A DNA stretch of 59,941 bases from an uncultured Clostridia bacterium (GCA_934168355.1 CAKPNI010000007.1:1-59941); one strand, 5' to 3'. Shown: positions 45,861 through 56,090, counted from the stretch's first letter. Notes: generated by a model from the letters alone, not told the origin. Numbers and translations are program-made.

Positions 45861-47216
45861 ATGAATAAAAAAGAAGAAAATAAAGTAAAAAATAAAAAAA
45901 CAAAAAAGAAAAATAAAGTATTAAGAATATTTCTAATAATATTACTAATGATAGTATTATTTATAGTAGGTTTTGTAGGATATAGCGCATATAAAAATGG
46001 GTGGGGAGTAAAAGGAATGATACAAACTGCCATGGGTCAAGATGAAACAAAATTAGCAGACCTAGACCCACTAACAGTATTAATAATGGGAGTTAGTGAA
46101 GATATATCATCTAAATTAACAGACACAATAATGATAGCATCATATAATCCAAAAACGCAAAAAGCAACACTATTATCAATACCAAGAGATACATTTGTTG
46201 GAAAAAACAAAAACACGGCAACATCATATGACAAAATAAATGCATTATATCAATCAAGTCCAGAAAAAACATTAGCAGCAGTAAATAAAATAACAGGATT
46301 AGATATAAAATATTATGTTGTAATAAGTAACAATGCATTAGTCCAATTAGTCGATGAAATAGGTGGAGTTGAATTTGATGTACCAATAGACATGAACTAT
46401 GATGACAGCTCGCAAAAATTGGCAATACATCTAAAAAAAGGAAAACAAAAATTAAATGGAGAACAAGCTGAAGGGCTTGTAAGGTTTAGAAAAAACAATA
46501 ATGGAACATCATATCCATCAGAATATGGAGACAATGACCTTGGAAGAATGAGAACACAAAGAGAATTCATAACAGAAGTTGCAAAACAAACATTACAACT
46601 AAAAAATATAACAAAAATCGGAAGCTTTGTAGATATAATAAAAGAAAATGTAACAACAAATATAAAAAATTGGTCAACCATAAAAGATTATATTGCATAT
46701 GCAGTTGATTTTAGCACAGAAAATATAAGAGCTGAAAGTTTACCGGGTGAGGCAGGATACTATAATAAATTATCATTCTTTGTATATAATAAAAAAGAAA
46801 CAGATAAATTAGTACAAGAATTGTTTGAAGAGCAAAATGGAACATCAACTGAAGAAGAAAATACAAATAACACAGTTACAAATACAAATCAAACAAATTC
46901 ATCTGCAACAAATACAGTAGTAGAAAGCTCAGCAAAAACAGATAATTCAAAAATAAAAATAGAACTACTAAATGGAAGTGGAGATAAAACACTTTTAAAT
47001 AAAGTAGCAAAAGAATTAAGAGCTGAGGGGTATAATGTATATAAAACAGGAACAACAACTACAACGTCCAAAACGACAATAGTAAACAAAACAGCAGTAA
47101 AAAGTGAAATAGTAGAAGATATAAAGGATGTATTGGGTGTTGGAAATATTTCAAGCAGTGTTTCAAGTTCAAGCACAGTAGATGTTAGAATAGTAATTGG
47201 AAAAGATTACAAATAA
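45861..47216 (+). CDS. LytR-CpsA-Psr (LCP) family wall polymer ligase
   Basis: 451 residues. A Lys-rich start and one membrane helix (about 20-42) lead to an LCP domain: ILIMGVSEDI, TDTIMIASYNPKTQKATLLS followed by IPRDTFVG, DKINALYQ, LVDEIGGVEFDVP, NGEQAEGLVRFRK and GRMRTQREFI with the catalytic Arg residues. A Thr/Asn linker connects to a LytR_C domain (KIELLNGSG, VAKELRAEGYNVYKTG). It attaches teichoic acids or capsule to peptidoglycan. Confidence 0.95.
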   Translation: MNKKEENKVKNKKTKKKNKVLRIFLIILLMIVLFIVGFVGYSAYKNGWGVKGMIQTAMGQDETKLADLDPLTVLIMGVSEDISSKLTDTIMIASYNPKTQKATLLSIPRDTFVGKNKNTATSYDKINALYQSSPEKTLAAVNKITGLDIKYYVVISNNALVQLVDEIGGVEFDVPIDMNYDDSSQKLAIHLKKGKQKLNGEQAEGLVRFRKNNNGTSYPSEYGDNDLGRMRTQREFITEVAKQTLQLKNITKIGSFVDIIKENVTTNIKNWSTIKDYIAYAVDFSTENIRAESLPGEAGYYNKLSFFVYNKKETDKLVQELFEEQNGTSTEEENTNNTVTNTNQTNSSATNTVVESSAKTDNSKIKIELLNGSGDKTLLNKVAKELRAEGYNVYKTGTTTTTSKTTIVNKTAVKSEIVEDIKDVLGVGNISSSVSSSSTVDVRIVIGKDYK

Positions 47217-47228
47217 AAATAGGAGGGA

Positions 47229-48497
47229 TTAAAACATCCCTCCATAATAATATTTTTTCTTTTTTCTTTTTTTCTTAGATTTTGAAAATAAAATTGTAAT
47301 TAATATCAAAAATAAGATGATCCCTAAAACAATTTTAAAAATTAACAATAAAAAGCTATCTGGTTCAACATCATGAGAAGCAACTAAATTTTCTGTATAG
47401 CTATTTTCATCAATTTTATAAGTAATACTACCAAGTACAGAACCTGTAGCAATTGGGGCTGAAATGTTATCTTTCAAAGTAATTGTAGCTTCTGGGATTT
47501 CATCATTATTTTTCGTTAAACCTGATAAATCATTTTCTAATTTTAAATCCAAATTGCGTGTATCTTTTGAACCATTTTTTACCTCAATAGTTTTAACAAC
47601 ATCATCTTTATTTGCAAAAGTTTTAATTGAGTAATTAGAATATCCATATTTAAATAAGTTAATAGAATCCTGATATCTTGAACTTTCTCCACTATGTAAT
47701 TGATTAGCCCCAAGAACAACACATATTAATCCAATATTATTTTTCGAACATGCAGAAATTAGGCAATTTTTAGCTTGAGCTGTATAACCTGTTTTTATTC
47801 CAACACATTCTTCTAAATAATATTTTGATGATGGATTAATTAAATCATTTGTATTTGTATATTTTCGTATACCAAATTTATTTGTACTATTTATGGTACA
47901 TGTTTTCATAGAAACGATATCTCTAAATTTCGAATTTTGCATACAATATCTTGCAATTAATGCTAGGTCATTTGCAGTTGTATAATGGTCTTCATCATGT
48001 ATTCCACTTGGATTTGTAAAATGAGTGTTTTTGCAACCAATTTCTAAAGCTTTTTCATTCATAAGTTTTGCAAATTCATCAATAGAACCAGAGATATGTT
48101 CTGCTAAAATGTAACCTGCGTCATTTGCAGAATGTACTAAAAATACGGTTAATAAATCATTTACACTTATTTCTTCACCATCTGAAAGATATGCAGATGA
48201 ATATCCTGATGGAATTGTAGAAATTGCGGAATTAGATACTGTTACAATATCATTTAGGTTACATTTTTCTAAAGCAATAATTGCTGTTAATATTTTGGTT
48301 GTGCTTGCAGGATACATTTTTTCTTCTGAATTTTTAGAGTAAAGAACGTTTCCTGTCTTAAAATCCATAAGCAGTGCGGCATCAGAATATATATCTAAAT
48401 CTTCAGATTTTGAAGTTGCTCCATAAACAATGTTTGTTTGGATAATGCAAATAAATAGCATTATAAATGTTAGTAAGTAAATAAATTTCTTTTTCAT
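47229..48497 (-). CDS. D-alanyl-D-alanine carboxypeptidase (S11, DacF type)
   Basis: 422 residues. A signal peptide (about 1-26) precedes the S11 motifs SxxK (YPASTTKILTA), SxN (VHSANDAGYI) and KTG (VGIKTGYTAQ), then the C-terminal beta domain and a final membrane helix with a Lys-rich tail. It trims D-Ala from wall peptides outside the cell. It is a paralogue of the recoded enzyme at 50197-51448. The intact paralogue serves as a guide for the frame repair there. Confidence 0.95.
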   Translation of the reverse strand: MKKKFIYLLTFIMLFICIIQTNIVYGATSKSEDLDIYSDAALLMDFKTGNVLYSKNSEEKMYPASTTKILTAIIALEKCNLNDIVTVSNSAISTIPSGYSSAYLSDGEEISVNDLLTVFLVHSANDAGYILAEHISGSIDEFAKLMNEKALEIGCKNTHFTNPSGIHDEDHYTTANDLALIARYCMQNSKFRDIVSMKTCTINSTNKFGIRKYTNTNDLINPSSKYYLEECVGIKTGYTAQAKNCLISACSKNNIGLICVVLGANQLHSGESSRYQDSINLFKYGYSNYSIKTFANKDDVVKTIEVKNGSKDTRNLDLKLENDLSGLTKNNDEIPEATITLKDNISAPIATGSVLGSITYKIDENSYTENLVASHDVEPDSFLLLIFKIVLGIILFLILITILFSKSKKKRKKKKYYYGGMF

Positions 48498-48532
48498 AAG
48501 TTCACCATTTTCCTAAATATTTTAATAGTTAA

Positions 48533-48561
48533 ACTATACAATATATAACAAAATTTTGCAA
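48533..48561 (-). promoter_or_regulatory. Promoter of the D,D-carboxypeptidase gene
   Basis: On the minus strand: TTGCAA (48556-48561), a 17-bp spacer and TATAGT (48533-48538). Confidence 0.7.
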
Positions 48562-48587
48562 TAAATTTATAAAAAAAGGAGGAAAAA

Positions 48588-49244
48588 ATGTTAGATAATT
48601 TAACAAAAAAACAAAAAGTGATAGTTTTAGTAATTGCAATTGTGGTTGCAATAGGAATGATATATTTTATTTATAATAAAAATCAAATAACAGATGATGT
48701 AAATCTTGAGAATGATATATTAGTTTCTGAAAATGTTGCTGAAGAAAAATCATTAAACACTACAGAAGAAAATGAGGTTATTATTCATATAACAGGAAGT
48801 GTTAAAAATCCCGGAATAGTAAGATTAAAAGAGGGGAGTAGAATTGAAGATGCAATTGAGGCTGCGGGAGGCTTAACCGAAAATGCAGATATATCGAAGG
48901 TAAATTTGGCTTATGTTGTAGATGATGGAACAAAAATAAAAATTCCATCAAGTCAAGAAGAAGATATTGGAGATGAAGAAATTATTGATAGTGGAAGTGG
49001 AGAAAATATAATTATAGAGAAAAACACTACATCATCAAATAAAAGTAGTCAAACTATAAATATTAATAAAGCAACAGAAACAGAACTTCAAACACTTCCC
49101 GGAATAGGTGCATCACTTGCAAGTAGAATAATAGAATATAGGTCTCAGATTGGAAAGTTTGGAAGTATTGAAGAAATAAAAAATGTTAATGGAATTGGTG
49201 ATAGCAAATTCGAAAATATTAAAGACTTAATAAGTGTCAAATAG
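48588..49244 (+). CDS. ComEA-like DNA-binding protein
   Basis: 218 residues. A membrane anchor (about 9-27) is followed by an acidic linker, a SLBB domain (IIHITGSVKNPGIVRLKEGS, AIEAAGGLTENADISKVNLA) and a C-terminal double helix-hairpin-helix (NINKATETELQTLPGIGASL, IEEIKNVNGIGDSKFE). ComEA binds incoming DNA outside the membrane during transformation. comEC is not adjacent. AAAGGAGG precedes the ATG. Confidence 0.92.
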   Translation: MLDNLTKKQKVIVLVIAIVVAIGMIYFIYNKNQITDDVNLENDILVSENVAEEKSLNTTEENEVIIHITGSVKNPGIVRLKEGSRIEDAIEAAGGLTENADISKVNLAYVVDDGTKIKIPSSQEEDIGDEEIIDSGSGENIIIEKNTTSSNKSSQTININKATETELQTLPGIGASLASRIIEYRSQIGKFGSIEEIKNVNGIGDSKFENIKDLISVK

Positions 49245-49245
49245 C

Positions 49246-49274
49246 TTGTTAAATTTGTAAAAAAACTATATAAT
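49246..49274 (+). promoter_or_regulatory. Promoter of the phospholipase-like gene
   Basis: TTGTTA (49246-49251), a 17-bp spacer and TATAAT (49269-49274), right after the comEA stop. Confidence 0.7.
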
Positions 49275-49297
49275 GGCATATGTAAGGAGGAAAAAAT

Positions 49298-49900
49298 ATG
49301 CCAAGTATATTATTTCATGAATTAATAGGGTATAAAATAGCCCAAAAATATAAAAAATATGATACTAATAATTTTTACTTAGGGTTGATGGTGCCAGATA
49401 GTGTAAACGCGTACGGATTTGCGAGTAAAGAAGATAGGTGGAGAACACATAAAAGAGATGAAAACTTAGATGTATGGCAAAAAAATATAATAGATTTTTA
49501 CAATGAGAACAAAGGAAAATTTGAAGAAACTTATTTGGTAGGGTATGTTGTTCATGTACTTACCGATATTATTTGTGATAGGATTTATCAAAAAAAATTG
49601 TATCCAAAGCTATTGAAAAATGGATTTGATTATCATACAGCATATTCCTATTATGAAAAGGGAATAGTGTTACTTGAAAATAGTAATATTAATGAGCTTT
49701 GGTGGAAGTATGTTAAAGATAAATTTCAAAGTGCAGATATTATCCCTATTTGCGGAATGGAAAGACAGATGATTTTAGATGAGGTTAAATATACTATTAA
49801 TAAATATAGTAGTAGAGAGTATGAAGAATGTGGTTGGATTGGTGATGAATTTGTGAATGAAGTTCTAAAAGAAATAGCAATGAATACAAATAAAAAATGA
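49298..49900 (+). CDS. Zinc-dependent phospholipase C-like protein
   Basis: 200 residues. MPSILFHELIGYKIAQKY, NFYLGLMVPDSVNAYGF, WRTHKRDENLDVWQ, GYVVHVLTDIICDR and FDYHTAYSYYEKG carry the spaced His and Asp residues of the small clostridial zinc-dependent phospholipase C / hydrolase family. There is no signal peptide, so it is probably cytoplasmic. Substrate unknown. Confidence 0.82.
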   Translation: MPSILFHELIGYKIAQKYKKYDTNNFYLGLMVPDSVNAYGFASKEDRWRTHKRDENLDVWQKNIIDFYNENKGKFEETYLVGYVVHVLTDIICDRIYQKKLYPKLLKNGFDYHTAYSYYEKGIVLLENSNINELWWKYVKDKFQSADIIPICGMERQMILDEVKYTINKYSSREYEECGWIGDEFVNEVLKEIAMNTNKK

Positions 49901-49928
49901 GAAGATATTGAAAAATATCTTCTTTTTT
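49901..49928 (+). terminator. Intrinsic terminator
   Basis: GAAGATATT (49901-49909) pairs with AATATCTTC (49914-49922), followed by six T. It abuts the 3' end of tRNA-Cys. Confidence 0.88.
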
Positions 49929-50001
49929 GGAGGCGACTATCGGAGTCGAACCGATCATCAGAGTTTTGCAGACTCGTGCCTTACCGCTTGGCTAAGTCGC
50001 C
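49928..50001 (-). tRNA. tRNA-Cys (anticodon GCA)
   Basis: On the minus strand: acceptor GGCGACT/AGTCGCC, discriminator T, encoded CCA, anticodon loop CTGCAAA (GCA) and T loop TTCGACT. The U73 discriminator is typical of cysteine tRNA. Confidence 0.95.
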
Positions 50002-50046
50002 ACATATTAAATTATATGCACATAATAAAAAAGTAGTACATAAAAA

Positions 50047-50120
50047 TGGAGCAGGTAACGAGAATCGGACTCGTGACTAAACCTTGGCAAGGTCTCGTTT
50101 TACCACTAAACTATACCTGC
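50047..50120 (-). tRNA. tRNA-Gly (anticodon GCC)
   Basis: On the minus strand: acceptor GCAGGTA/TACCTGC, anticodon stem AGACC/GGTTT around TTGCCAA (GCC), T loop TCCGATT, encoded CCA. The anticodon loop has the normal seven bases, so this copy is not an expanded-loop frameshift suppressor. Confidence 0.95.
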
Positions 50121-50196
50121 AAAAAGTATTTACAAAAAACACTTTTCTATAATAACAAAAAAATAAACAAAAGTCAATAGCAAATTCTTAAAAAAA

Positions 50197-51448
50197 TTAC
50201 AAATCAAAATAGTCTAAATAGTTTATAAAGAACGAATTCATATAATCAAATACATTTTTTCTATTAATAGTATGTTCATTTAAAATATCAACAGAAAAAT
50301 AGTCAAAATCATTAATATTAACAGTCATTTGCCCAATGATAGAATTTTTAGGCAATGGAGCAATAAAATCATTAGTGAAATCAATAGAAACATTGATATT
50401 ATTTAGATTGGAATTATTAACAGCAATATTTTTAAATTGAATTTGTGATTCATCTAAAACAAAATTAGATATACTATTAGTGCATTTTTCAATAGAAACA
50501 TTTTTAGATTGTGTAGAAACCCAAATGTCAAATTTACTTTTTATAATATCATAAACATTAACAACAGAAAAATTACTAAAAACATAATTAATTAATTTGG
50601 CACTATCTAAAGTTCTATCTTTTTTTGTATCACAACCCAAAACAACACAAATAATATCAAGATTACCTCTTTTACAGGAAGTTACTAAACAGCGATTAGC
50701 ACCATTAGTAAATCCAGTTTTTACACCATATACACCATCCAAGTTACCTAATAATTCATTTGTATTATGCAAATTTTTAGGATTACCATCAATAGTTACT
50801 GTATAATTAGAAGTTCTCACAATTTTTGAAAAAACATCATTACAAAGAGCATAATCGGCAATTTTTGCAAGTTCGAAGGCTGTTGTATAATGTTCATCCT
50901 GGTCAAGCCCATGTGGTGTCACAAAGTGACTAGAAGTTAAGCCAAGACTTAAGACTTTTTCATTCATAAGAATTGCAAAATCATCAATATTTCCACTTAC
51001 AAATTCTGCAAGAGCAACTGCTGCATCATTTCCGGAAACCATAAGAAGACCATATAGTAAATCGCGAACTGAAACCTTATCATCTGTAGATAGCCCCAAT
51101 CTTGAACCGTCCGGTGTGTGCAGCTTTTGATGAAACAGAAACAATAGAAGATAAATCTGAAGTATTTTCAAGTACGACAATAGCAGTTAGAATTTTAGTA
51201 GTTGATGCCATTTTGCACTGTTCATTTTCATTTTTCCCATATAAGATTGTCTTAGAAGCTCTATCATATATAACTGCATGCCTAGCATTTATAATAGGCA
51301 CAGCACTATCGATTGAAGAAGAGGTAGCTTCGGTAATATTAGATGGGACAATTTCATCAAAATAAACATCATCAGCCAAGGAATTAGTGGGAAAAATAAA
51401 AAAAAGGCATAAAATAAATATAGTAAAAAAATTATGTATTAACTTCAT
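50197..51448 (-). CDS. D-alanyl-D-alanine carboxypeptidase (S11), needs +1 shift at CGG
   Basis: The first frame runs from ATG 51448 (GGAGG seven bases upstream) through a signal peptide, the SxxK motif MASTTKILTA and VSSKAAHTG, then CGG and a stop. Skipping the C at plus position 51109 gives KAAHTGGSRLGLSTDDKVSV, followed by SGNDAAVAL (SxN), GLDQDEHYTTAFELAKIA and GVKTGFTNGANR (KTG). The restored enzyme is about 416 residues, like its intact paralogue at 47229. TGGSRLGL is the usual DacF-type sequence. Both fragments are needed for an active site. Confidence 0.92.
51106..51112 (-). other. Putative +1 recoding site, GGA-C-GGT
   Basis: On the minus strand the zero frame reads ACC GGA CGG TTC. 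Skipping C (plus position 51109) gives ACC GGA GGT TCA AGA, encoding TGGSR. Confidence 0.8.
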
Positions 51449-51744
51449 TAACATTCCTCCAAGCATATCTATATAAATATATATTAACAAATAAAAAATA
51501 TGACACAAATTATAAATTATAAAAATACAAGAAAAATAAGCAAAAAGTTGAAATTCTTTACATAAAGCATTGATTTTGTGACCAAAATGTAATATAATTG
51601 TAAAGGAACTGTAAAAAACCGAAAAAGTGACAGTCCGTAAGCTATATTGAATTACCAAAAAATAATTTTTATTAAGCATATTGCAATGATAAAATAAACA
51701 TAGTAAAATAAATATAGCAAAATTTGTAGTAAGGAAGGTATTTT
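51449..51744. other. Intergenic region between the carboxypeptidase and the large surface protein
   Basis: About 300 bp, very AT-rich. It holds the divergent start of the carboxypeptidase, a weak hairpin (GGAACTGT near 51605 with ACAGTCC near 51630, one bulge) and the surface-protein promoter. I recognise no riboswitch class. Confidence 0.5.
51681..51709 (+). promoter_or_regulatory. Promoter of the thioester surface protein gene
   Basis: TTGCAA (51681-51686), a 17-bp spacer and TAAAAT (51704-51709). Confidence 0.55.
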
Positions 51745-54700
51745 ATGAAAATGAGAAAAAATATCACAAAATTATTAATTGCAATGATAGTTGTTATATT
51801 AAGTATAGGAACAACATCAAGTTTTGCAATGCAAGATTATCAAGGAGATAATGCATTATCATTAACATTATCATATTTTAGATATGCAAATGGAAAATAC
51901 ACAGATGGATATGCATTAAATACAACAGGTAATGAGGGAGAATCACATCACCCAATATATCAAATAATGAACAACATGAAAACAAATTATTATTGTTTAA
52001 ATGCAACAGCAGGAGAAAGTTGGATGAGTGGAACAATAGGAACAAGTGCCACTTATAATAGAGCATACAACCTAAACTTAGCAAGTGATATAGATTCATT
52101 AAAAAATGATAGTTCATTATCAAAAACATACAGAAATGTTGCAAATAGCAAGTATTTAAAACAAATATTATGGATATTAGATAACATATATATCCATGAT
52201 ACAGAAGCAAGTTCAGAACAAAACAAAGCTCAAAAAGATGAATTACTTGCAAAAGCTGGAATTGTGTATGGTAATGTAGATGATGAAACGGTAGAAGGAA
52301 CAGTATCAAAAGGTTATAGATATGTTGCACAAACAGGATATGATTATTCAGAAAAAGTATCTACACAAGGAAAAAAAGGATATTTTTATTATGATACACA
52401 AAGCAATTACCATGTAGTAGAATTACCTGATGAAATGGTAGAAGTTGCTACACAAACAGCATTATGGTATTTTACAAACTATTTAGATAACAATAGTGAA
52501 AAAAGTGAAACATATAATGTAAAAGATCAATGGCTACCATTATTATGTTCTGATGGAACAACAGTTACAAACACAAATCAATGGAAAGCATTAGAAAGTG
52601 AAACATTTAATGTAGATACAAATGTAAAAGATGTAAAAGCAGAAGTAGGAAAATGGAAACAAGAACAAGCTGCAATTGTATGTCAATATTTAATAGATGC
52701 AGCAAATAACTATGCAGCAAATTCAGATACAGAAACAACAGGAAGTCCATTAACAATTTCGCCAGCAACAGCAAATATAAAAGAACAAAAAATAGATACC
52801 AAAAATTACTATGTTGTAGGACCAATAAAAATAGATGAAACAAGAACAGTTGTATATAATTTATCAGATACAATAACTGTAAATGGAAGCACAGAAACAG
52901 GAGCATATATTTCAGATGACATGGGAAATAAAAATTCAGATCAAACAGTAGCAAACTATGTTGGTAAAGAATTTTATGTATCAATACCAAAAACAGGAAT
53001 AACAGGAAACAACATAAAAATAGATTTTGAAGGAACATATAAAGCAAACAAAAAGACATTATGGATATCAACAACAAAAACAGAACAACCAGTAGTAGAA
53101 GTTGTGCCAGGAACAGAACCAATAGAATTAACAGTAAATGTTGGAATAACAAAAGAATTTGACTTAGCATTAAGAAAAATGATATCAGCAGTAAGAAAAG
53201 CAGGAATGACAGAATCAACATTAATGTCAAATGAAGAAGGAAAATTAGCAACAAGAAAAATAACTTATGATGCAAGTAATATTGAAAAAACAGGAACAGC
53301 CATATACAATCATAGAAAAGACCCAATTGTAGTTGAAAAAGGAGATATAGTAACTTATGAAATATCTGTATATAATGAAGGAGATATGAGTGGTTATGCA
53401 TCAGAAATAGTTGATAAATTACCAAATGGGTTGAAATTATATGGTCAAACAACAGGAACTTATACATCTGGAAACGTAAAATATTCTTATGTATATGATG
53501 AAGCAAACAATACAATAACATTTACAAATATAAGTAAAAATATTTTAAGTGCTTATGATGGAGGAAATACTCTTTCTTCAGAAACAATACAAGTAGAATG
53601 TGAAATAACGCAAGAACCTTCAACAGCAACAAACACATATCTTACAAATATAGCATACATATCAAAAGAATATAATTCAGAAACAAATCAAGAACTAACA
53701 ACAGATAGAGACTCAAATGTAGGAAATATTCCATCAGCAAATCAAAATACAACTGGAGACAAATATACAGGATATCATGGTGGAAACAACCAAAACGGAG
53801 ATAACAGCAAAGATGTATATAATGATGGAACAAACAATGATGATTATTTCCCAGGAAGAGAAGATGATGATGATTTTGAAGTAGTTGTTGTAAAACCTGC
53901 AGCATTTGACTTAGCATTACAAAAATACATATCAAGTATAAAATCTGGTTCAACTACAAAAGATGGTAGAAAAGAACCAACAATAGATACAAGCAAATTA
54001 TCAGCAAAAACTGCAACAACAGCAACATATACACAAGATAAAACACCAATACAAGTAAAACATGGAGATTATGTAACTTATACATTTACAGTATATAACG
54101 AAGGCAATATAGATGGATATGTAAATAAAATAACAGACAATATTCCAACAGGATTACAATTTGTATATCCAAAACAACCATCAGATGGAAAGACATTAAT
54201 TACTTGTGATTCACAAGGAAAAACAGATGAAATATCTGTAGATGAAGAAACATATAATTTAATTACAAAAAATAATATGAGTTGGTCAATAGATCAAAAA
54301 GATGGCAAGTTATATACAGATTCATATAATGGAGAAACAACAACAAGTATAACTTGTGATGTAGAAAGTTATTTAGGTGGAACAAATAAATTATTAAAAG
54401 CTTATGATAGCAGTAAAGACAATAACAATAATGGAAACGGACTAGATAGAGTAAGCGTAACAGTCATTTTAAGAGTATCTGCATCAAATGGAGCTGGAAA
54501 AACAATAAGAAACGAAGCAGCTATAACAGAAGCAAAAGACAAAGAGGGAAATATTCAAGACAAAGACAAATTAACAGATAGAGATTCTAGAACAGACGAA
54601 TGGCCAGGAAAAGACGGAGATAAAAATTATCAAGATGATGAAGACTATGACAATATTATACTAGGAAAGGTAGACTTAGCATTAACAAAATTTATAACAG

Positions 54701-55959
54701 CAATAAGTGATGATACAAATATTGAAGATGGGGAATATTTAACTCCAGATGGCAAAATTGGAAGCAAAACAAATCCATATATAAGAGCAACAAAAGTAGA
54801 TACAAAAGAATTAAGAGATAATCCAGATTGCCATGATGCAACATATACATTAGTAAAAGATCCTCTAACAGTACCTGCAAAATCATATGTATTATATGAT
54901 ATAAGAGTATATAATGAAGGAGAAACAGATGTATATGCAGGAGAAATAACAGACCACTTACCAGACTATTTAGACTATGTTGATTGTGACTTTAATACGG
55001 CTTTCGGTTGGAAAGTTGGATCAGATGGAAAAACAATAAAAACAACATATTTAGGATATGATGAAAATGATGTAGAAGCAAAAAATCTTCTAAAAGCATT
55101 TGATAAAAAGACAGATGATGGAGAAGGTTCAGGATTAGATTACAGAGATGTACAAATTCTTTGCAGAGTAAATGACAAAGCACCAACAAATACAAATATC
55201 GTAAATGTTGCTGAAATAACAAAATATCAAGATCCAGAAGGAGAAGATGTTCCAAAAGATATCGACTCAACACCAGACAATGTAGATGAAAAAAATGAAG
55301 ATGATGATGATTATGAAGTAATCAATATCAAAACTTTTGACTTAGCATTATTAAAATATGTATCAACTGTATATGTAACAGAAGACGGAGAAACAAAAGT
55401 AACTGAAACAGGAAATACAGGTGATGATAGTACAGATATAATACCAAAAGTAGAAATTAACAAAAAGAAATTAGATTCAACAGTTGTAAAATTTGGTTAC
55501 ACAATAAAAATAACTAATGAAGGAGATATAGCAGGTTATGCAAAAGAAATAACTGACTATGTTCCAGAAGGATTGAAATTCTATGCAGAAGACAATGAAG
55601 GATGGACAGATGAAGGAAATAACGTAATTTCTACAAGATTATTAGAAAACACATTGTTACAACCAGGAGAAAGTGCTGAAGTTACTGTAATATTAAGATG
55701 GATAAATGGAGCAACAAATTTAGGATTAAAAACAAATATAGCTGAAATATCAGAAGACTATAATGATTGGGAAATTCCAGATAGAGATTCAACTCCAGAC
55801 AATCAAGTTCCAGGAGAAGATGATATAGATGATGCATCTGTAATATTGTCAATAACAACAGGTATATTAGGAAATATAACAATATATGTAATTTATGGAG
55901 CAGTTATATCTATAGTATTTGTAGCAGGAGTAATTTTAATAAAAAAATATGTTTTATAA
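51745..55959 (+). CDS. Large surface protein with thioester (TQXA) domain and repeated DUF11-like domains
   Basis: 1404 residues. A signal peptide (about 1-28) leads to a domain with YYCLNA (about 83-88) and TQTALWYFTN (about 235-244), the Cys and Gln signatures of Gram-positive thioester adhesin domains. Four related units follow, each starting FDLALxKxIS or VDLALTKFIT and containing VYNEGDxxGYxxEIxDxLPxGL, with acidic linkers (REDDDDFE, EDDDDYE). The end is a membrane helix and IKKYVL, without LPXTG. Probably a membrane-held adhesin that can bond covalently to a host or surface ligand. AAGGAAGG precedes the ATG. Confidence 0.87.
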   Translation: MKMRKNITKLLIAMIVVILSIGTTSSFAMQDYQGDNALSLTLSYFRYANGKYTDGYALNTTGNEGESHHPIYQIMNNMKTNYYCLNATAGESWMSGTIGTSATYNRAYNLNLASDIDSLKNDSSLSKTYRNVANSKYLKQILWILDNIYIHDTEASSEQNKAQKDELLAKAGIVYGNVDDETVEGTVSKGYRYVAQTGYDYSEKVSTQGKKGYFYYDTQSNYHVVELPDEMVEVATQTALWYFTNYLDNNSEKSETYNVKDQWLPLLCSDGTTVTNTNQWKALESETFNVDTNVKDVKAEVGKWKQEQAAIVCQYLIDAANNYAANSDTETTGSPLTISPATANIKEQKIDTKNYYVVGPIKIDETRTVVYNLSDTITVNGSTETGAYISDDMGNKNSDQTVANYVGKEFYVSIPKTGITGNNIKIDFEGTYKANKKTLWISTTKTEQPVVEVVPGTEPIELTVNVGITKEFDLALRKMISAVRKAGMTESTLMSNEEGKLATRKITYDASNIEKTGTAIYNHRKDPIVVEKGDIVTYEISVYNEGDMSGYASEIVDKLPNGLKLYGQTTGTYTSGNVKYSYVYDEANNTITFTNISKNILSAYDGGNTLSSETIQVECEITQEPSTATNTYLTNIAYISKEYNSETNQELTTDRDSNVGNIPSANQNTTGDKYTGYHGGNNQNGDNSKDVYNDGTNNDDYFPGREDDDDFEVVVVKPAAFDLALQKYISSIKSGSTTKDGRKEPTIDTSKLSAKTATTATYTQDKTPIQVKHGDYVTYTFTVYNEGNIDGYVNKITDNIPTGLQFVYPKQPSDGKTLITCDSQGKTDEISVDEETYNLITKNNMSWSIDQKDGKLYTDSYNGETTTSITCDVESYLGGTNKLLKAYDSSKDNNNNGNGLDRVSVTVILRVSASNGAGKTIRNEAAITEAKDKEGNIQDKDKLTDRDSRTDEWPGKDGDKNYQDDEDYDNIILGKVDLALTKFITAISDDTNIEDGEYLTPDGKIGSKTNPYIRATKVDTKELRDNPDCHDATYTLVKDPLTVPAKSYVLYDIRVYNEGETDVYAGEITDHLPDYLDYVDCDFNTAFGWKVGSDGKTIKTTYLGYDENDVEAKNLLKAFDKKTDDGEGSGLDYRDVQILCRVNDKAPTNTNIVNVAEITKYQDPEGEDVPKDIDSTPDNVDEKNEDDDDYEVINIKTFDLALLKYVSTVYVTEDGETKVTETGNTGDDSTDIIPKVEINKKKLDSTVVKFGYTIKITNEGDIAGYAKEITDYVPEGLKFYAEDNEGWTDEGNNVISTRLLENTLLQPGESAEVTVILRWINGATNLGLKTNIAEISEDYNDWEIPDRDSTPDNQVPGEDDIDDASVILSITTGILGNITIYVIYGAVISIVFVAGVILIKKYVL

Positions 55960-55971
55960 TAACATAACATA

Positions 55972-56008
55972 AACGAGGGAAAGGATAAACTTTCCTCGTT
56001 TTTTTTTG
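55972..56008 (+). terminator. Intrinsic terminator
   Basis: AACGAGGGAAAG pairs with CTTTCCTCGTT with one bulged G, followed by eight T. Confidence 0.88.
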
Positions 56009-56028
56009 GTTTGTTTTTTTAAAAAACA

Positions 56029-56057
56029 TTTACAATAAAAATGCGTTATGTTATAAT
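56029..56057 (+). promoter_or_regulatory. Promoter of the 56091 operon
   Basis: TTTACA (56029-56034), a 17-bp spacer and TATAAT (56052-56057). Confidence 0.8.
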
Positions 56058-56090
56058 CTAAAAAGATAGGGAAAGAAGGAAGGTAAATAA

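Noticed and set aside
47222..47242. A terminator at the convergent LCP/carboxypeptidase ends (GGAGGGAT/ATCCCTCC)
   Set aside because: The stem is clear but there is no adjacent T run and it overlaps the coding end of the carboxypeptidase gene, so I did not annotate it as a terminator.
51449..51679. An N-terminal extension of the second D,D-carboxypeptidase
   Set aside because: The extension has no ribosome site and precedes a well-placed GGAGG and a normal signal peptide at ATG 51448.
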